Shown here: positions 46,245-57,733 of the stretch, piece by piece | Layout: every line of letters starts with the position of its first letter | Numbering within the stretch: the first letter of the stretch is position 1 | Assembly: GCF_041956535.1 (NCBI RefSeq) | Contig: NW_027192211.1 | Location: 517,935-581,934, forward strand | DNA length: 64,000 nucleotides | Direction: 5' to 3' | Source: Calcarisporiella thermophila CBS 279.70 | Taxonomy: Eukaryota; Calcarisporiellomycota | Notes under the pieces: generated by a model | What the model saw: the letters and a program-made list of their open reading frames with translations, nothing else | Databases searched by the model: none | Told to the model about the DNA's origin: nothing | Position numbers and translations under genes: made by a program

Positions 46245-47672
46245 GTTGAACCAGACTCAACCAAGAGCAGTGGTGCAATAAACGGAATTTTTGGCTCTTA
46301 TATTTTATTCTGATGGTTTTAAACTGGTTTGCATTTGGGCATGTACATAACCCCTGCAGTGCACTACAATAGAAATAGTAGTGCTTCATCTGACATCAAT
46401 TTTTTACGTTTCAAATAGATCTTCATAAGTTTCATGTGCGATATTTACGTTTGTTGTCCTGTTCTATATCCCTTGATGTTCCACTCCTAGCTGTTCTAGT
46501 TTTTCGTAGGCGTGTGCATTGAAGAATAACTCTAAGATATATTGGGACTGAAAGTTGAGTATATCACTATTTATGTATTTATATTAAGCGATATTACTTT
46601 TCTAATTATTATTAGCTTCAATCTTAAACGTGAGCGATTTGTTTATATTTGCAAGCTTACACAACATCGACCGGGATCAACCTTTCCGTAACCAACTCGT
46701 ACAAATACAGCAGAACACCTCTCCCAGGAATATATCAGCATAATGCCTGCCGATCTTAGGTAATCTTATCCATTTTATTTCTCTTGGAACTGGGTATAAT
46801 AAAACTAGTGTTGTGATGAGAAAACAACAAGCGACAAACTTCCTGTAATTTAAGATGGATACCCAGGATCCCATTTTCTATGTTTATTATTCCATCCTAT
46901 TAATCGACACATAGAGTCTTGAATCATGGTGAGGGAAATATTTCTCAAGCTTATTCTCATTTGCTAATAAAACCATGCCATGGCTCCCTGTGTTGATCCT
47001 GGTTTTGTTACGCCAAGAGGATGGAACGGCGGGCTATTAGGAGTAGAGGCCTCAATTTCTAGTCAAGAGCGGTTCTCCCTGAATATATTCTATTGCCAAT
47101 ATTCGTTATATGAGCATTTTATAACCTCACTAATTGCTAAGAAAACTTAGTGTGTCATGACTATATATTGTATTAGTTCGCTCCTCAATATCAGGGCAAA
47201 TTTCACGATTCAAATTTCCAAAAGAATCCTCTCATTTGATGGCCGTAGCAACAAACCAACTTTGCTTGTCATTAGTCGCTCTTAGCGATATTGGTTGATT
47301 GTGAGTAGACTGGCATCTATATTGCGATTCACTTCCACTAGAAGGAAGAGAATATTAGAATGATAATGATGGATAGACTAACTATAACATTGGAGTTTTT
47401 TTTGTGTTTACTTTATATATTGTGGTGGTATTTTTACAGATACCGACTAACAGCTCCCCTCCACCCTCTTTTTTTCTTTTTTTTTTAGTAATTGGCTAGA
47501 AGTCTATACAATATTTAAGTATAAGGTGGACAATGGGGGCGTGGTTGAATGATGCATTGCTATGAAATTAAACATGCTGTTTGTAGGCTGCAAGATATCA
47601 GTGTTATACAATTTTAAAATTTGCACTAGATAGCCTCCTATAGAAATAGGTGCGCTACTTATGACATAGATA
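46245..47672. other. gene-poor spacer
   Basis: About 1.4 kb. A minus-strand frame at 46677-46874 starts MGSWVSILNYRKFVACCFLI and would be a 65-residue protein with one hydrophobic stretch, but nothing supports it beyond openness. A pyrimidine-rich run lies near 47453-47490. Confidence 0.45.
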
Positions 47673-48839
47673 CTACCATTTTAAGCGAAACGTGCCGCTT
47701 TCAGTTCTATGGACAGATGTGCCTAGTTCCGCGCCTTCTCGGTTGAGCGTTTTTTCAATCCAGTCTAAATCTTCGGAACTAGTTGCTCGATTCACCTTCA
47801 AGTGGCAAATCCGGGTAGGAATAAGAAGCAGCTCAGTTACATGGCCGGTTACTTGATCCACGCTTGGGAAATACATTAATCCTAGGTCGTCACGATATTC
47901 TTCGTAGCCTTCAATACCTTCATAGTCATCAATGAAATCACCAGCTCCATATACGATGAGTTTACCCTTGTACACCTCAATTCCTTTTATGTGGTGGCTT
48001 GAATGGCCGTGGATCAAGTCAACACCTGCTGTATCAATGAGTTCCCGAGCAAAATTCCTATGATAAGCTTCGATTTCAAAACCCCAATTGCTACCCCAAT
48101 GGATGCTAAAAACGACGATATCACGAGGTCCTTTATACCGTGAAATTAGCTCTTTTATTTTCTCAATGAAAGAAGCGGGGTGAACTGGGTCCACGTAGGC
48201 CACGCCAGGTCTATTACCATCAGCAGCCCAAGCCGTCGGAACACCGCTATCAGGCGAGCCGAAACTGAATACCAGCACTCTAGCCTTTTTGTGGGGGATA
48301 TCCATTATCACTGGCGATTCAGCTTCCTTCTGATTCAACCCGGCTCCCGCGGACTTAATGCCAGCGTTCTTCAATGTTGTTAGCGTGTCGATCAAACTTT
48401 GAGTACCCCAATCCATAACATGATTATTAGCCAGTAGAGCTATATCAATCCCGGCTGCTTTAATCACGTCCACATTGTCTGGATGCATACGGTAACAAAC
48501 TGGCTTATGAGGCCACGGAGTGTCACTAGAGGTTATTGAAGTTTCGAGATTTATAATTTTCACATCAGGCTTGTGCTTTTGGAATTCTTCTAGAAGACAT
48601 CCCCAAAGATAGTGAGGCTGAACGGGAGGATTTGTTGGCAGTTGTCCATTTTTCTTGATTGCAAGCAGGATGTAATGCCTAGCATCTTTCACATAAGACT
48701 CGTATAGGATTGGAGGGCAGGAATGGGCTAGAATCTGGTCGATGCCGCGTCCTAATACGACATCACCACAAAGAAAGAGATTGACAGGATCCGACTGTAA
48801 ATTGGGATGGTAAGATTCAGTAATGGAACTAGCTGACAT
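47673..48839 (-). CDS. CapA-like (PGA_cap) metallophosphatase-fold protein
   Basis: Single exon. I take MSASSITESYHPNLQSDP (48839) as the start, giving 388 residues. The frame stays open to an ATG at 49022, which would add 61 residues resembling a hydrophobic leader. Family landmarks are FLCGDVVLGRG, KIINLETSIT, YRMHPDNVDVIKAAGIDIA, ALLANNHVMDWG, VVFSIHWGSNWG and LIHGHSSHHIKGIEVYKGK with VYGAGDFIDDYEG. These GD, NLE, NNH and GH-x2-H metal-site motifs define the bacterial CapA/PgsA poly-gamma-glutamate family, also found sporadically in fungi. Role in the fungus unknown. Lack of introns and the patchy distribution suggest ancestral acquisition from bacteria. Ends FRLKW. Confidence 0.85.
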   Translation of the reverse strand: MSASSITESYHPNLQSDPVNLFLCGDVVLGRGIDQILAHSCPPILYESYVKDARHYILLAIKKNGQLPTNPPVQPHYLWGCLLEEFQKHKPDVKIINLETSITSSDTPWPHKPVCYRMHPDNVDVIKAAGIDIALLANNHVMDWGTQSLIDTLTTLKNAGIKSAGAGLNQKEAESPVIMDIPHKKARVLVFSFGSPDSGVPTAWAADGNRPGVAYVDPVHPASFIEKIKELISRYKGPRDIVVFSIHWGSNWGFEIEAYHRNFARELIDTAGVDLIHGHSSHHIKGIEVYKGKLIVYGAGDFIDDYEGIEGYEEYRDDLGLMYFPSVDQVTGHVTELLLIPTRICHLKVNRATSSEDLDWIEKTLNREGAELGTSVHRTESGTFRLKW

Positions 48840-49439
48840 CCCCCGCTGTCGTGGAGATTGCTTTGACAAAAGGGAAAAAACAAGAGAGCTTTTCACGCAA
48901 GTTGCCACCGCAATCAAGTAGTATCGGTTGGCAAATAGTGAGCGAGTTTGGGAGAATTTAAAAATCACTCTGGATAGACAATATATACTTATCGCTGATA
49001 AATGCTGCACAAGTTGCAACACGTTTGCGGCTCTTTCTCTTATTTCTTACAGCCATTTCCTTTTTTTCATGAAAGTCATGGAAGTTACGCCACATTGATT
49101 AATGTGTGGGGACTCTTAATTTTATTGCGCGTATTTACAGATAAATCTGGGGTCGTTGAGGAACACCATTTTGCGAAATAAATGCGCCTTTCCCGGCTAC
49201 ATATTATAGGCAAGCTCACTAAGGACTTCAGGTTGTATATTGCTTAAAGTAACAATAAACATTCCACAGAGACAATACACTAAATGTACTGTTTTTTCTC
49301 ATTCTATGGGCGAATTACTATTTCACATCTACCCGTGAAGGGTTTCAAAATCAATTTGGCACAAGTCAGGCGATTCAATGAACAAACCAGATGACCGAGT
49401 CTTTATCGATGTCAACTCAAATATATCTCAGTAAAATGC
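48840..49439. other. intergenic
   Basis: Spacer upstream of the CapA-like gene. The first about 180 bases would be coding if the longer start at 49022 is used. Otherwise nothing is seen. Confidence 0.4.
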
Positions 49440-49841
49440 TTATGCAAAGCGGACCTTTTCAAACTTGACTTCGTGCAGCGAAACCTCATATTTTCTTTGA
49501 AGGCTAAGCATGACCTCATCAAAATCGGGGCATTGGAGGGCAAGCCAGTCCCCTACCCAGTATGACTTTGAGCCAGTCCCCATGGAATTAGGATCACGGT
49601 CGAATGGGAAATTTGGGCACCTCTTCATAAGCTCCTGCTGAAATCTCATTTGCTCATCACTATTGCTGAAGCGGGCGACGTAGCTGTGCTCATTCCCGAT
49701 AGTTATCAGATTGTGGATTGGTAGAGCATTTTTCCAATACCTCACATTCCACTGCACACAAGCGCACAGGGGTGCAAACGGCAAGTAAACTAGAGCAAAC
49801 AGGAAAATTGTAAGATACATGAGGGCGTTTACACTTTTCAA
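49440..49841 (-). CDS. small secreted or signal-anchored hypothetical protein
   Basis: 133 residues, single exon. Start MKSVNALMYLTIFLFALVYL followed by PFAPLCACVQ is a strong signal peptide or anchor. The mature part is hydrophilic: KNALPIHNLITIGNEHSYVA, FSNSDEQMRFQQELMKRC, GTGSKSYWVGDWLALQCPDF, ending VKFEKVRFA. Three cysteines remain after the leader. I recognise no family. Upstream open sequence to 50185 does not resemble coding sequence. Confidence 0.45.
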   Translation of the reverse strand: MKSVNALMYLTIFLFALVYLPFAPLCACVQWNVRYWKNALPIHNLITIGNEHSYVARFSNSDEQMRFQQELMKRCPNFPFDRDPNSMGTGSKSYWVGDWLALQCPDFDEVMLSLQRKYEVSLHEVKFEKVRFA

Positions 49842-51107
49842 AAAAACCTATGAATAAATACAGAAAGTTTGCTATAATTATATATATCTTTTTTAAGGCC
49901 CTTGGAACTAAAACCGAGCAGGTGAATGGGAGTTTGAGAACAAGGGTTGCATTTGATGTTGGCAGATATTAGGATTTTCGAAACTATTGAAAATCGGTAG
50001 TTTTGAACCCTTGACTTTGGCAATTTCTGTGTCAAGAAAGTGATTCTGTTATCAAAACAGCCTTCCGGCTCCCACAAGTATTTAACGACCAAAGGGATCT
50101 TCGAGACAGGAAGGTTGCAGGACTCATTAGAAGTCACTGAGGTTGGGAAAACCCGACCAGGGGCTGAAGGAAAAGTTGCTCTCAAAGCACGTGTCTTCGG
50201 AAATTGATTTGCTTCCTTCTAAAGCTTTTGGCTTCCTGTCTTCGCTCGTTTAACTTGGAAATTGCAACCATTATCACCTCTGCCCCATTGCTGCGCTGCT
50301 TCAGAGGCGTACTTGATCAGGGACGATGAGAAGAGTTGCAAGTTATTTCGCAATCCGTGGGACCAACAAATGATCAAGCGAAAAGAGGTTAAAGCATGAT
50401 TCGCGCCAAATTCAATCTCGATTATGCGAGGAGAATGCAGATTGCGTTGGAGTTCAAAGTGAACTCGATTTATCGAAAATCTGCCGCTAGACCGCAGATT
50501 TCAATGTCGTGCTCTCGACCCTCGCTCGCAATTGGCTCGCAAGTAGAAACCCTCTTTTCCTCCTCTCGAAATCATGCTGGGACTGTTTAAGCACATCGCG
50601 CATGAACTGGACAGAGTTGTCGTATCACTTTTAAACAAGCCGGCGTAAGCGAGATCACTATTGAATGTGATTAGCTGTTCTATGGGCGCTGGCCTGCAAG
50701 GTGTAATTTGGAGCGAGCGTGGGAAAGAAGGGCCTAAAGGGCAGCCAATCTCGTTGTTGGCAATAGCCATGCCAAGGTCCTGCCTGTAGCAGAAGGACCA
50801 AGTTCAAACCGACCGGCCCAGCTCTCACGCAATGCATCTAAATCGTTTCATCATCATTTCTTTGTATATTCTACGTCACTAATTAAACTGGAATCTTGGT
50901 GTTACGGAAAGCTTTCAGCTATGCAATTGGATGTAACATCTTACCTAACTATATTATATTAATGGAGAACACGAAAAAGCCTCCCACAGTTAACCCCGGC
51001 TAACCTTTATAAGGGCGCCTTTTTTCTCTCGTTCGCTTCTCTTTTTAACGCGCCCCTTATTCTTTTTCCACTTTATTTTTAGTTTTCCATCTAACTCTCT
51101 TGTCATT
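49842..51107. other. spacer with lectin promoter
   Basis: About 1.3 kb. No gene supported, though GC is slightly higher at 50150-50830. A TATA-like tttataagg at about 51006-51014 lies about 95 bp before the lectin ATG. Confidence 0.45.
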
Positions 51108-51803
51108 ATGTCTTTCCCTAACGCTCCATTCTACATTCAACTACGAGAGAAGGACCTTGTCCTGGATGTGCAGAATGCCAGCTCGGAGCCCGGTGCAAAT
51201 ATTATCCTCTGGAACAGGAAGTCCGAGAACAACGCCAATCAACAATGGAGGTAATTGATCACTCCATTTTAACCTTACTATATACCATTTCAAATACTCG
51301 TCCGCAAATGCTTTCAACCCGTGGAATTCTTAATACCCTATGCTTACGTATAGATACGAGAATGGTAAACTCATCAACCTGCAGAGCAATCTTGCTTTGA
51401 GTGTCCCCTCCCTCCAGCCTAATGTGGCCTTGCAGCAGCAACATCCTAGTGGAGACGAGCAGAACTTCGAGTATGTGTTTCCAACCACATAATAATATAT
51501 ATAATCCTATTTTTCGAAATAATATGCGAAAGCTGAATGCATGTGTGTTAATTATGTATCTTTATTCTTATTCTTCTTTAGATTCTACGACTATACTATC
51601 TCGTCCCAGGACAATGACAGTTTGGTCCTGGGCGCTATAGCCCCTGTGGAAGGTAACCAAGTTGCTTTGGTGCCTCGCAATGTGAGATATACTTTATATT
51701 CTTAACGAGCAAATTGCATATGGCTTTGATGGATACTAATGTACCCTTGTACACGTGGTAGGATGACGACTGGAACCAGCAATGGGAGCTTGTCGTTGCT
51801 TAA
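51108..51803 (+). CDS. ricin B-type (beta-trefoil) lectin
   Basis: Four exons (51108-51250, 51354-51470, 51582-51681, 51762-51803) encode 133 residues, one beta-trefoil. Sequence landmarks are FYIQLREKDLVLDVQNASS, PGANIILWNRKSENNANQQW, KLINLQSNLALSVPSLQPN, and the final DDDWNQQWELVVA. The Q-x-W repeats (NQQW twice) and LDVQ segment are characteristic. It has no signal peptide, so it is a cytoplasmic lectin of the kind fungi use against nematodes and other grazers; that role is family-based inference. The TATA-like box at about 51006 and a pyrimidine-rich leader suggest strong expression. Intact. Confidence 0.85.
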
Positions 51804-54800
51804 TGAATCCTATTCCAATTCCCGTTTTTCAACCGCCCTATCCATATTTTGCATTACAGTGGGAATCTGTGTTAGCTGGATAATAAAATATGAATAATAT
51901 ATAATTACGGTCTACTTTTCAAGCTTATTGCAAAACAATATTCATTACCATCCCTTCGTTTGTTCTAGCATACCGATTCCCTATAGTAAAACCACAATTC
52001 CATTTGGATATGCAACGGTGAGCCTAAAGTAACTCTAGCTTTATGTATGGGAGAGCATACTCGGTATAGCAACATCATTTCGAAAACATTAAGTGTATCG
52101 TAATACTTCAAGTATTCTTGTAGTTTGAAATTTGCCCAAGACTCAATGGTCGACCTAATCTCGTGTTTATTCAAATTAGTAATACTGGGCATGCAAATTG
52201 GAAAAGGTTAATAAAAAAAAAAAAACGGGAAAACATTCAACTACTGTTATTATTTGGCGAGTGCAAACTCACTTAGTTTCCACAACTTGATTGATGGTCT
52301 GTCAAAATTCCGGACTGGCGAAGGTGTCTCTCCGAATTAAGACGCGGTATTGGATAACGAAACTTTATATATTAATGATTTATTATTTCATAACCATAGT
52401 TTGGAATGGTATCTGTATAGGCTCTTGCGCAACAATATTTTAACCGACAACCTATTGGTCATCATCAGCGTACAACTCATTTACAAATTTTGCGTTCGCT
52501 TTAGACTAACTATTGGCGACTAAGGCGAAAGTGAAAAAATCACGAAACATTCAGGGGCTACAGTGTTAATAATATTAACTCCATTATCTGAATGAGATAT
52601 CATGGTAGAATGTTTGACAAAATTACCTATGGAAGGCCGCTAGTGAAATATACGAAATCGGTTTCACTTGTGTTGGGCAGAAATGTTTATTGAACAGTGT
52701 TTAAGTAAAATTAAACTTTATTATAACTCTAGCTTATATTGATCTGGGATGGACATAGGATCAAAGTTTAGCGAAGTATATACAGACTATCGTCTTCACA
52801 GATACTATTAATGGCTTGGACTTTATTGCAAATATATAAGTGCCTATTTAATCAATTGATAACGAAAAGAGAAATCTACGATGACGCTATTATCTTTAGT
52901 AATCGTGAACATTATCCAAACATTAGAGAGAAGTAGGTCACCAGATGCAGCTAATAACTCTTCTAGATTGACAATCGTTTTGCTCCCAGGATCAGGTTGT
53001 TGGCCATTTTAAATTACTGGAAGTGGTTTACCTAAAGAGTTTTCAAAGATATCTCATTGCATTTTTCACAAGCTGCATCTCTGGAGAATTTGCAGAAGAG
53101 TACCAGCTGTTTTTCGGTGGACACAGGCTGTCTTCTCGTCCATAACTTGTCATCAAGTTCAATAGGATGACTGATATACGTGATTTTTCAGCGTAACCTT
53201 AGCATTGGGAACAGACAGTACCAATATACTTCGCCAATAGATAGATTCACGCTGTTTAAGAGCCTGGTGTGACCGATAAACGAACGTCGCTCTTCTCTTT
53301 GAGTCTCTTGTTGGCACACAAATAAATAGTAAACAATGATGTTGGTTTAACAAAAGCAGCGCAATATATTCCGTGGTTGATAGTGAGAAATATTGATATC
53401 AACTACCCAACGACTTTAATACTCCACAAAGACGAGAGTAATTAGTTATAACCAATTTTGCAATATCAATAACTAGCCGAAATCTTGTGAAGGTGATGAG
53501 ATGAACATGAATTTATTATCGTATAAGAAAGGGCGCATAATTTTAATATGAATCACAAGTCTGAGGATCTCGGTTTGATATATATCTTTAGGCCTCTCTA
53601 CATATTTTAGTTATATCTCTTATTGTCAATGAAATCAGAAATAGATTTTATTAATAAATTCTGCGAAGGTGAGTTAATTTTTCCATAGGATAATGTATTT
53701 ATGCCTACTATGCATGCCAATGATGGTCTCAATTGGTCCTATTAAAATAATTATGAATCTGTTAACGAGGCGATAAAGTGGTAAAAGTTTATGGCTTCTT
53801 TATGACTAAGTTCAGGCATAAAGTTTCAAAATAGACTCCAAACGGGTTTGCCCGTTCTGCATTCCGAGATTCATGAAATAAAACTCGAGGATAATCACAG
53901 TTTAGAAAAATTGTCACATATATCAATTTTTTGGCCAAGACAAAATGTTGTTTATTATGTTATTACGTGGGAAAAGGTGGCTCTGAGCACTTGTTTTTGA
54001 TTAACCGTACCAAGAAGTTCTCATTGAGTGGCAATGAAAATTGAGGAAGCAGAGAATAAGCACAGGTTGAATATTTTGAGGCACTGAAACTTGACACCAT
54101 TTTATATTGTAAATCATGGGATTGGGTATATAGAGTTTCAATAACAAGCGTGCTCCATTTCATGCAGGTTTAAATTAAAACCTACTGGGAACCAAGCCGA
54201 TTCGCGGCGAAATTTGTCACAGTAATAAATGGATATAAACTCTTAATTAGATATTTAACTATTAATCCATCCAAGTTAGCATAGTCGGGCATAATACCTT
54301 GGGATTCACCTAGCATTCAGTATGAGCAGGATTTATAACTTTGAAAGAATGTGTGAAGAACTTGGCTGTAAATCCCAAATGCTTAGTATATATCAATTTG
54401 AATAAGTAAAAATAGCTGCGCTTTCAGAAAGAATACCTATTGAAATTTTTCGAACATGCTTACGATAGTGCGAGAAAAAATGTTCCTAGGAATACCTAGG
54501 CAAAACTTTTATGAGTTGTTTTGGAAATTAAGAATCCAAAAGCGACCGAATTTCAGCAAATCTTATTTGCTGCATGGTTTCACCCCAAACAACACGCCCC
54601 TTTCTCGGATTCACTTATTCTTTCTCACATATCAGCAGATATATATACATTTTATAATGTAGCATAAGGGTTTCTCCACAGTGCCGATCTTCAATTAAAT
54701 TGTAAGTTTCCCGGCGTAAAGCCAAGTTCAAACAAACTTCGGTAAAGCAACGAGATGAGCCTCGCAAGAGATAGTTTTGGCGGGTATCGAATTTTACTAT

Positions 54801-55571
54801 TCCACTTTCTCGCTAAAACCATTCAAATGCTTATTATGTCGTCCCTAACTCATGCTGTCCGCTCTCGTTATACATCTGTCATGCTAAGCTGTTGAGTGTT
54901 TATAAACCAACACTAGGGTATTAAAAGAAAATTTGGATCAGTTTATGGGCTTACTTCCTCATAATGTATGATTCCACACCAACACGCGCTTTCATTAGCT
55001 GATATATCTTCTTGAATATGAGAGTTGCAAAACCCAGTTGCCATGGATATTTAATTCAATTTAATGGCTTGCTTTCATGTTCGACATTGTTGTTTGAAAG
55101 CTTCCTGCTATTATAATTGCTCCTCAGATTTGTCTTTGATTGTTTGTTAGCGTTTCAAACGTTCAGTGTCGAAATGTGCCACGTGGGACTCCACCTGTAC
55201 AAACGTAATAATTTGGTCTCAGCTCTTCGTTACCCTTTAAGTTAGAGATTAGAGCTAATATTCAAGATTAGTATTATAGAAAGAGACATGAATGTAGATG
55301 ATATGGTTGGAAACTCTTACTAAAATATGAAGAGTATGCGTTCAAGTAGTGAATTTGTAGGTCTTCCGGGAGATAAAATTATAGCTTTTTTCCCAACATT
55401 TTTTTAATTAGATTTGAAACTACTCATTTAACCATATGGGGAGATTAGCTAAGTGAATGAACCAATTAGGGGATGATGGAGTTACGACTCCGCAATATCA
55501 TAATATATAAACTACCCGATCAACTCCACGACAAAGAAAACAATGATTATTACCATTACCTGACGACAACT
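51804..55571. other. 3.8-kb gene-poor region
   Basis: Mostly AT-rich with no intact gene. The only coding-like material is the decayed set of minus-strand fragments at about 52630-53353, listed separately. Several short open frames have no coherent composition. Confidence 0.5.
52630..53353 (-). pseudogene. decayed protein-coding fragments, unknown family
   Basis: Consecutive minus-strand pieces look coding but lie in different frames. The first is 53353-53162 (TRDSKRRATFVYRSHQALKQ, ILVLSVPNAKVTLKNHVYQS). Next, near 53165-53035, is IELDDKLWTRRQPVSTEKQL then VLFCKFSRDAACEKCN. Near 53010-52850 is PGSKTIVNLEELLAASGDLL then FTITKDNSVIVDFSFRYQL. Near 52680-52630 is LPNTSETDFVYFTSGLP. Breaks could be introns rather than mutations in places. 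No start or clear end was found and no family is recognised. Confidence 0.3.
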
Positions 55572-56603
55572 ATGGATTTATCGAGCAATAACTCCACCCT
55601 TAGTGCATGTTGTGCTTCTGTTAACTTCCTAACGGAATGCCGCCCTAAGAATCTAGTACCACATATGGGGAAGCAGGAGATCATTAAATCCTGTAGTATT
55701 TCTGGAGTTACCGTGTTCATAGGGATATGGATCATCCTACTCTCTCTCCCGTACATCTACAAGGCGACGCAGAACAAGACCCCAAAGAATTTATTTACAA
55801 AAATCATCAAAATAATTACCAGTGTCTTGGTGGGACTATGCTATTTCGTTACTCAGCTACAAGATCTTCTCTTTTGCAATTACCTCAGTGATTACGCGTA
55901 TGCTTCCGGTCCCCTTCTTGCAATTGCGCTAAGCACACTCTTTTCCGCATTAAACAGTCTTATCATTATTGATTCCTTGAAATTATATAATACGCTTGTG
56001 ATGCAGTCATCGTTCGTATCCAGTTGGAGTAAGTTCCAGTATCTTATCCAAGGGCTCTCTTTTGCGAACTTAGGATGCTCCGTGATCATTACCATCGTTT
56101 TGATCAATCACACAGACGTGATGATCTTTTGGAAGACGATCAACACCTTAATCATACTCGAGTCGGGTATATACTTCTTTTTCTCCCTCGTCACGAGCAT
56201 ATGCTTTCATAGATCTTGCACAAAGATCATCCGTGCGCGCAACAACGATCTTGTATTCCAGATCTTCGGGCGAATCACACTGATCCTCATGTTGTTGGGT
56301 TACAATTTCTTTACCTGGATGATCATTACTGTCAAGACCGAGTTGGAGCACAAGTTTGCCTCCACCGAAACTGTGAAAGTGATATACGTCATCATGGGAC
56401 AGCTCATTGCGATCTACTTTGCTTATGCAATTGTAGAGCCATATATTATGGAGTATATAAAGCGAACTCCACCGTCATCCTTTAACATTCCAAGTGCATT
56501 GATGCGCAATACCGCACAGGGTGATGTGCAGAAATCAAATATCGTCACACCCGTTCAACCCTCCGTTGAAGTAACGGAATCCTTACAAGAACGATGCGTA
56601 TGA
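55572..56603 (+). CDS. seven-transmembrane protein, third 7TM gene
   Basis: Single exon, 343 residues from MDLSSNNSTLSACCASVN (an in-frame ATG at 55473 would add 33 polar residues). The N-terminus has an N-glycosylation sequon (NNST) and four cysteines. Seven hydrophobic segments follow: SGVTVFIGIWIILLSLPYIY, IIKIITSVLVGLCYFVTQLQ, SGPLLAIALSTLFSALNSLI, FANLGCSVIITIVLI, TLIILESGIYFFFSLVTSIC, ITLILMLLGYNFFTWMIITV and VIYVIMGQLIAIYFAYAIVE. A polar cytosolic tail ends ESLQERCV. It lacks the LDLHLSF and SWWP motifs of the two 7TM genes at 8.5-11.2 kb, so it is a different family. Receptor-like topology; function unknown. Confidence 0.65.
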   Translation: MDLSSNNSTLSACCASVNFLTECRPKNLVPHMGKQEIIKSCSISGVTVFIGIWIILLSLPYIYKATQNKTPKNLFTKIIKIITSVLVGLCYFVTQLQDLLFCNYLSDYAYASGPLLAIALSTLFSALNSLIIIDSLKLYNTLVMQSSFVSSWSKFQYLIQGLSFANLGCSVIITIVLINHTDVMIFWKTINTLIILESGIYFFFSLVTSICFHRSCTKIIRARNNDLVFQIFGRITLILMLLGYNFFTWMIITVKTELEHKFASTETVKVIYVIMGQLIAIYFAYAIVEPYIMEYIKRTPPSSFNIPSALMRNTAQGDVQKSNIVTPVQPSVEVTESLQERCV

Positions 56604-57662
56604 GACTTGCTCCACTAGCACTATTAATTTTATTTTTAGGAGTCTTTAAGTAAACTGTGAATTAAGTGAGTTTATTAAACGTTATATTGTAATTAGGAAT
56701 GCTAATAATTCGGGTTCTTACGAATGAATGTTTACGCTTCATACTGCACTCTCATTGTTTATATCATTCCAATCCCAGATGTAATTTGTGCATAAGTAAA
56801 ATATATAAGTTATACTTCTAAAAATTTAATGATAAATAAGAACTCATGTGAGTTTGATATTTTCCAGTTGGGTCGTCTAAGATTATTGTATATAATAATG
56901 TTTACTAATGGCTAAATATCCTTGTTCTGAGGATTATTGTGAGGGTGTATAGTTTTTTGCATTATTGGTAAGTAGAGCACACTCATCGGAATCATTTAAA
57001 ACTTCATGCATTTAAACCAATTGTGTCGCAGAACTTCATTGATCGAGGCCTATAGATATAAGCTTCGTATTAGTAAAGATATCCAGAACAACTTCATCGT
57101 TGTATGATCCAAACTATCTTATATTAAGCGAAGCCTTATGCCAAAGTTATTGGGATCGTTTGAAATTCGGCCACATATCGGAGACGTCCGATCCAGTCAT
57201 CATTCAACAGCTATCAACAATGTCCAATCCTAGAGTATCGCTATGTGAAGTCAATACATATAAGCTTCAGCTTAGTAAAGGACTCGCGGCAAATGTACGA
57301 TGGTTAGTTCAGGCGGCCTTATATTACTTTATTATGGCGAATAGCTGAAAGTGAGGATTGAGCAGATTTAGCAAAATTAGCATGGATTTCTCACGCGTTG
57401 GGAACCTTAAAAATATTTTTCAACGACAATATAGCGGTTTTTCACCGGAACTAGAAATCACAGAAAACCGATAACTTTTTTTGGGATATGTACAGAGAAG
57501 ATAGAAGAGTTAATATATAAATAGTAATAAGACTGGGATTGTATTATCTCAGATATGTGTTCTAAATAGGTTATAATTTGTTTGTCTTTAGTCATTTTGG
57601 AGTACTGATTTACTAATATTGAAACTTATATTGAAATTTGAAACTACTACCATCATCATGGA
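56604..57662. other. intergenic
   Basis: AT-rich. The frame at 57100-57348 has no recognisable content. Two similar 20-odd-base segments containing ataagcttc and ttagtaaag occur near 57056-57078 and 57258-57281. Confidence 0.45.
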
Positions 57663-57670
57663 TATATAAA
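57663..57670 (+). promoter_or_regulatory. TATA box of the isochorismatase-family gene
   Basis: The sequence tatataaa lies 64-71 bases before the ATG at 57734. The promoter looks intact even though the gene behind it is truncated. Confidence 0.4.
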
Positions 57671-57733
57671 CCTGCACAAATCCAAAACTCAGGGATCTCA
57701 TTAACGCAAATCCTACTCTAACAATAGAACAAG

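Noticed and set aside
49838-50185. 115-residue minus-strand open frame upstream of the small secreted gene
   Set aside because: Composition is irregular, the end is AT-driven, and no splice connection or recognisable motif supports it.
50780-50815. aagttcaaaccgacc, T-loop-like sequence
   Set aside because: No matching acceptor stem, D-arm or anticodon arm was found in the flanking sequence.
57100-57348. 82-residue plus-strand open frame
   Set aside because: No domain, signal peptide or splice context, and it sits in AT-rich spacer.
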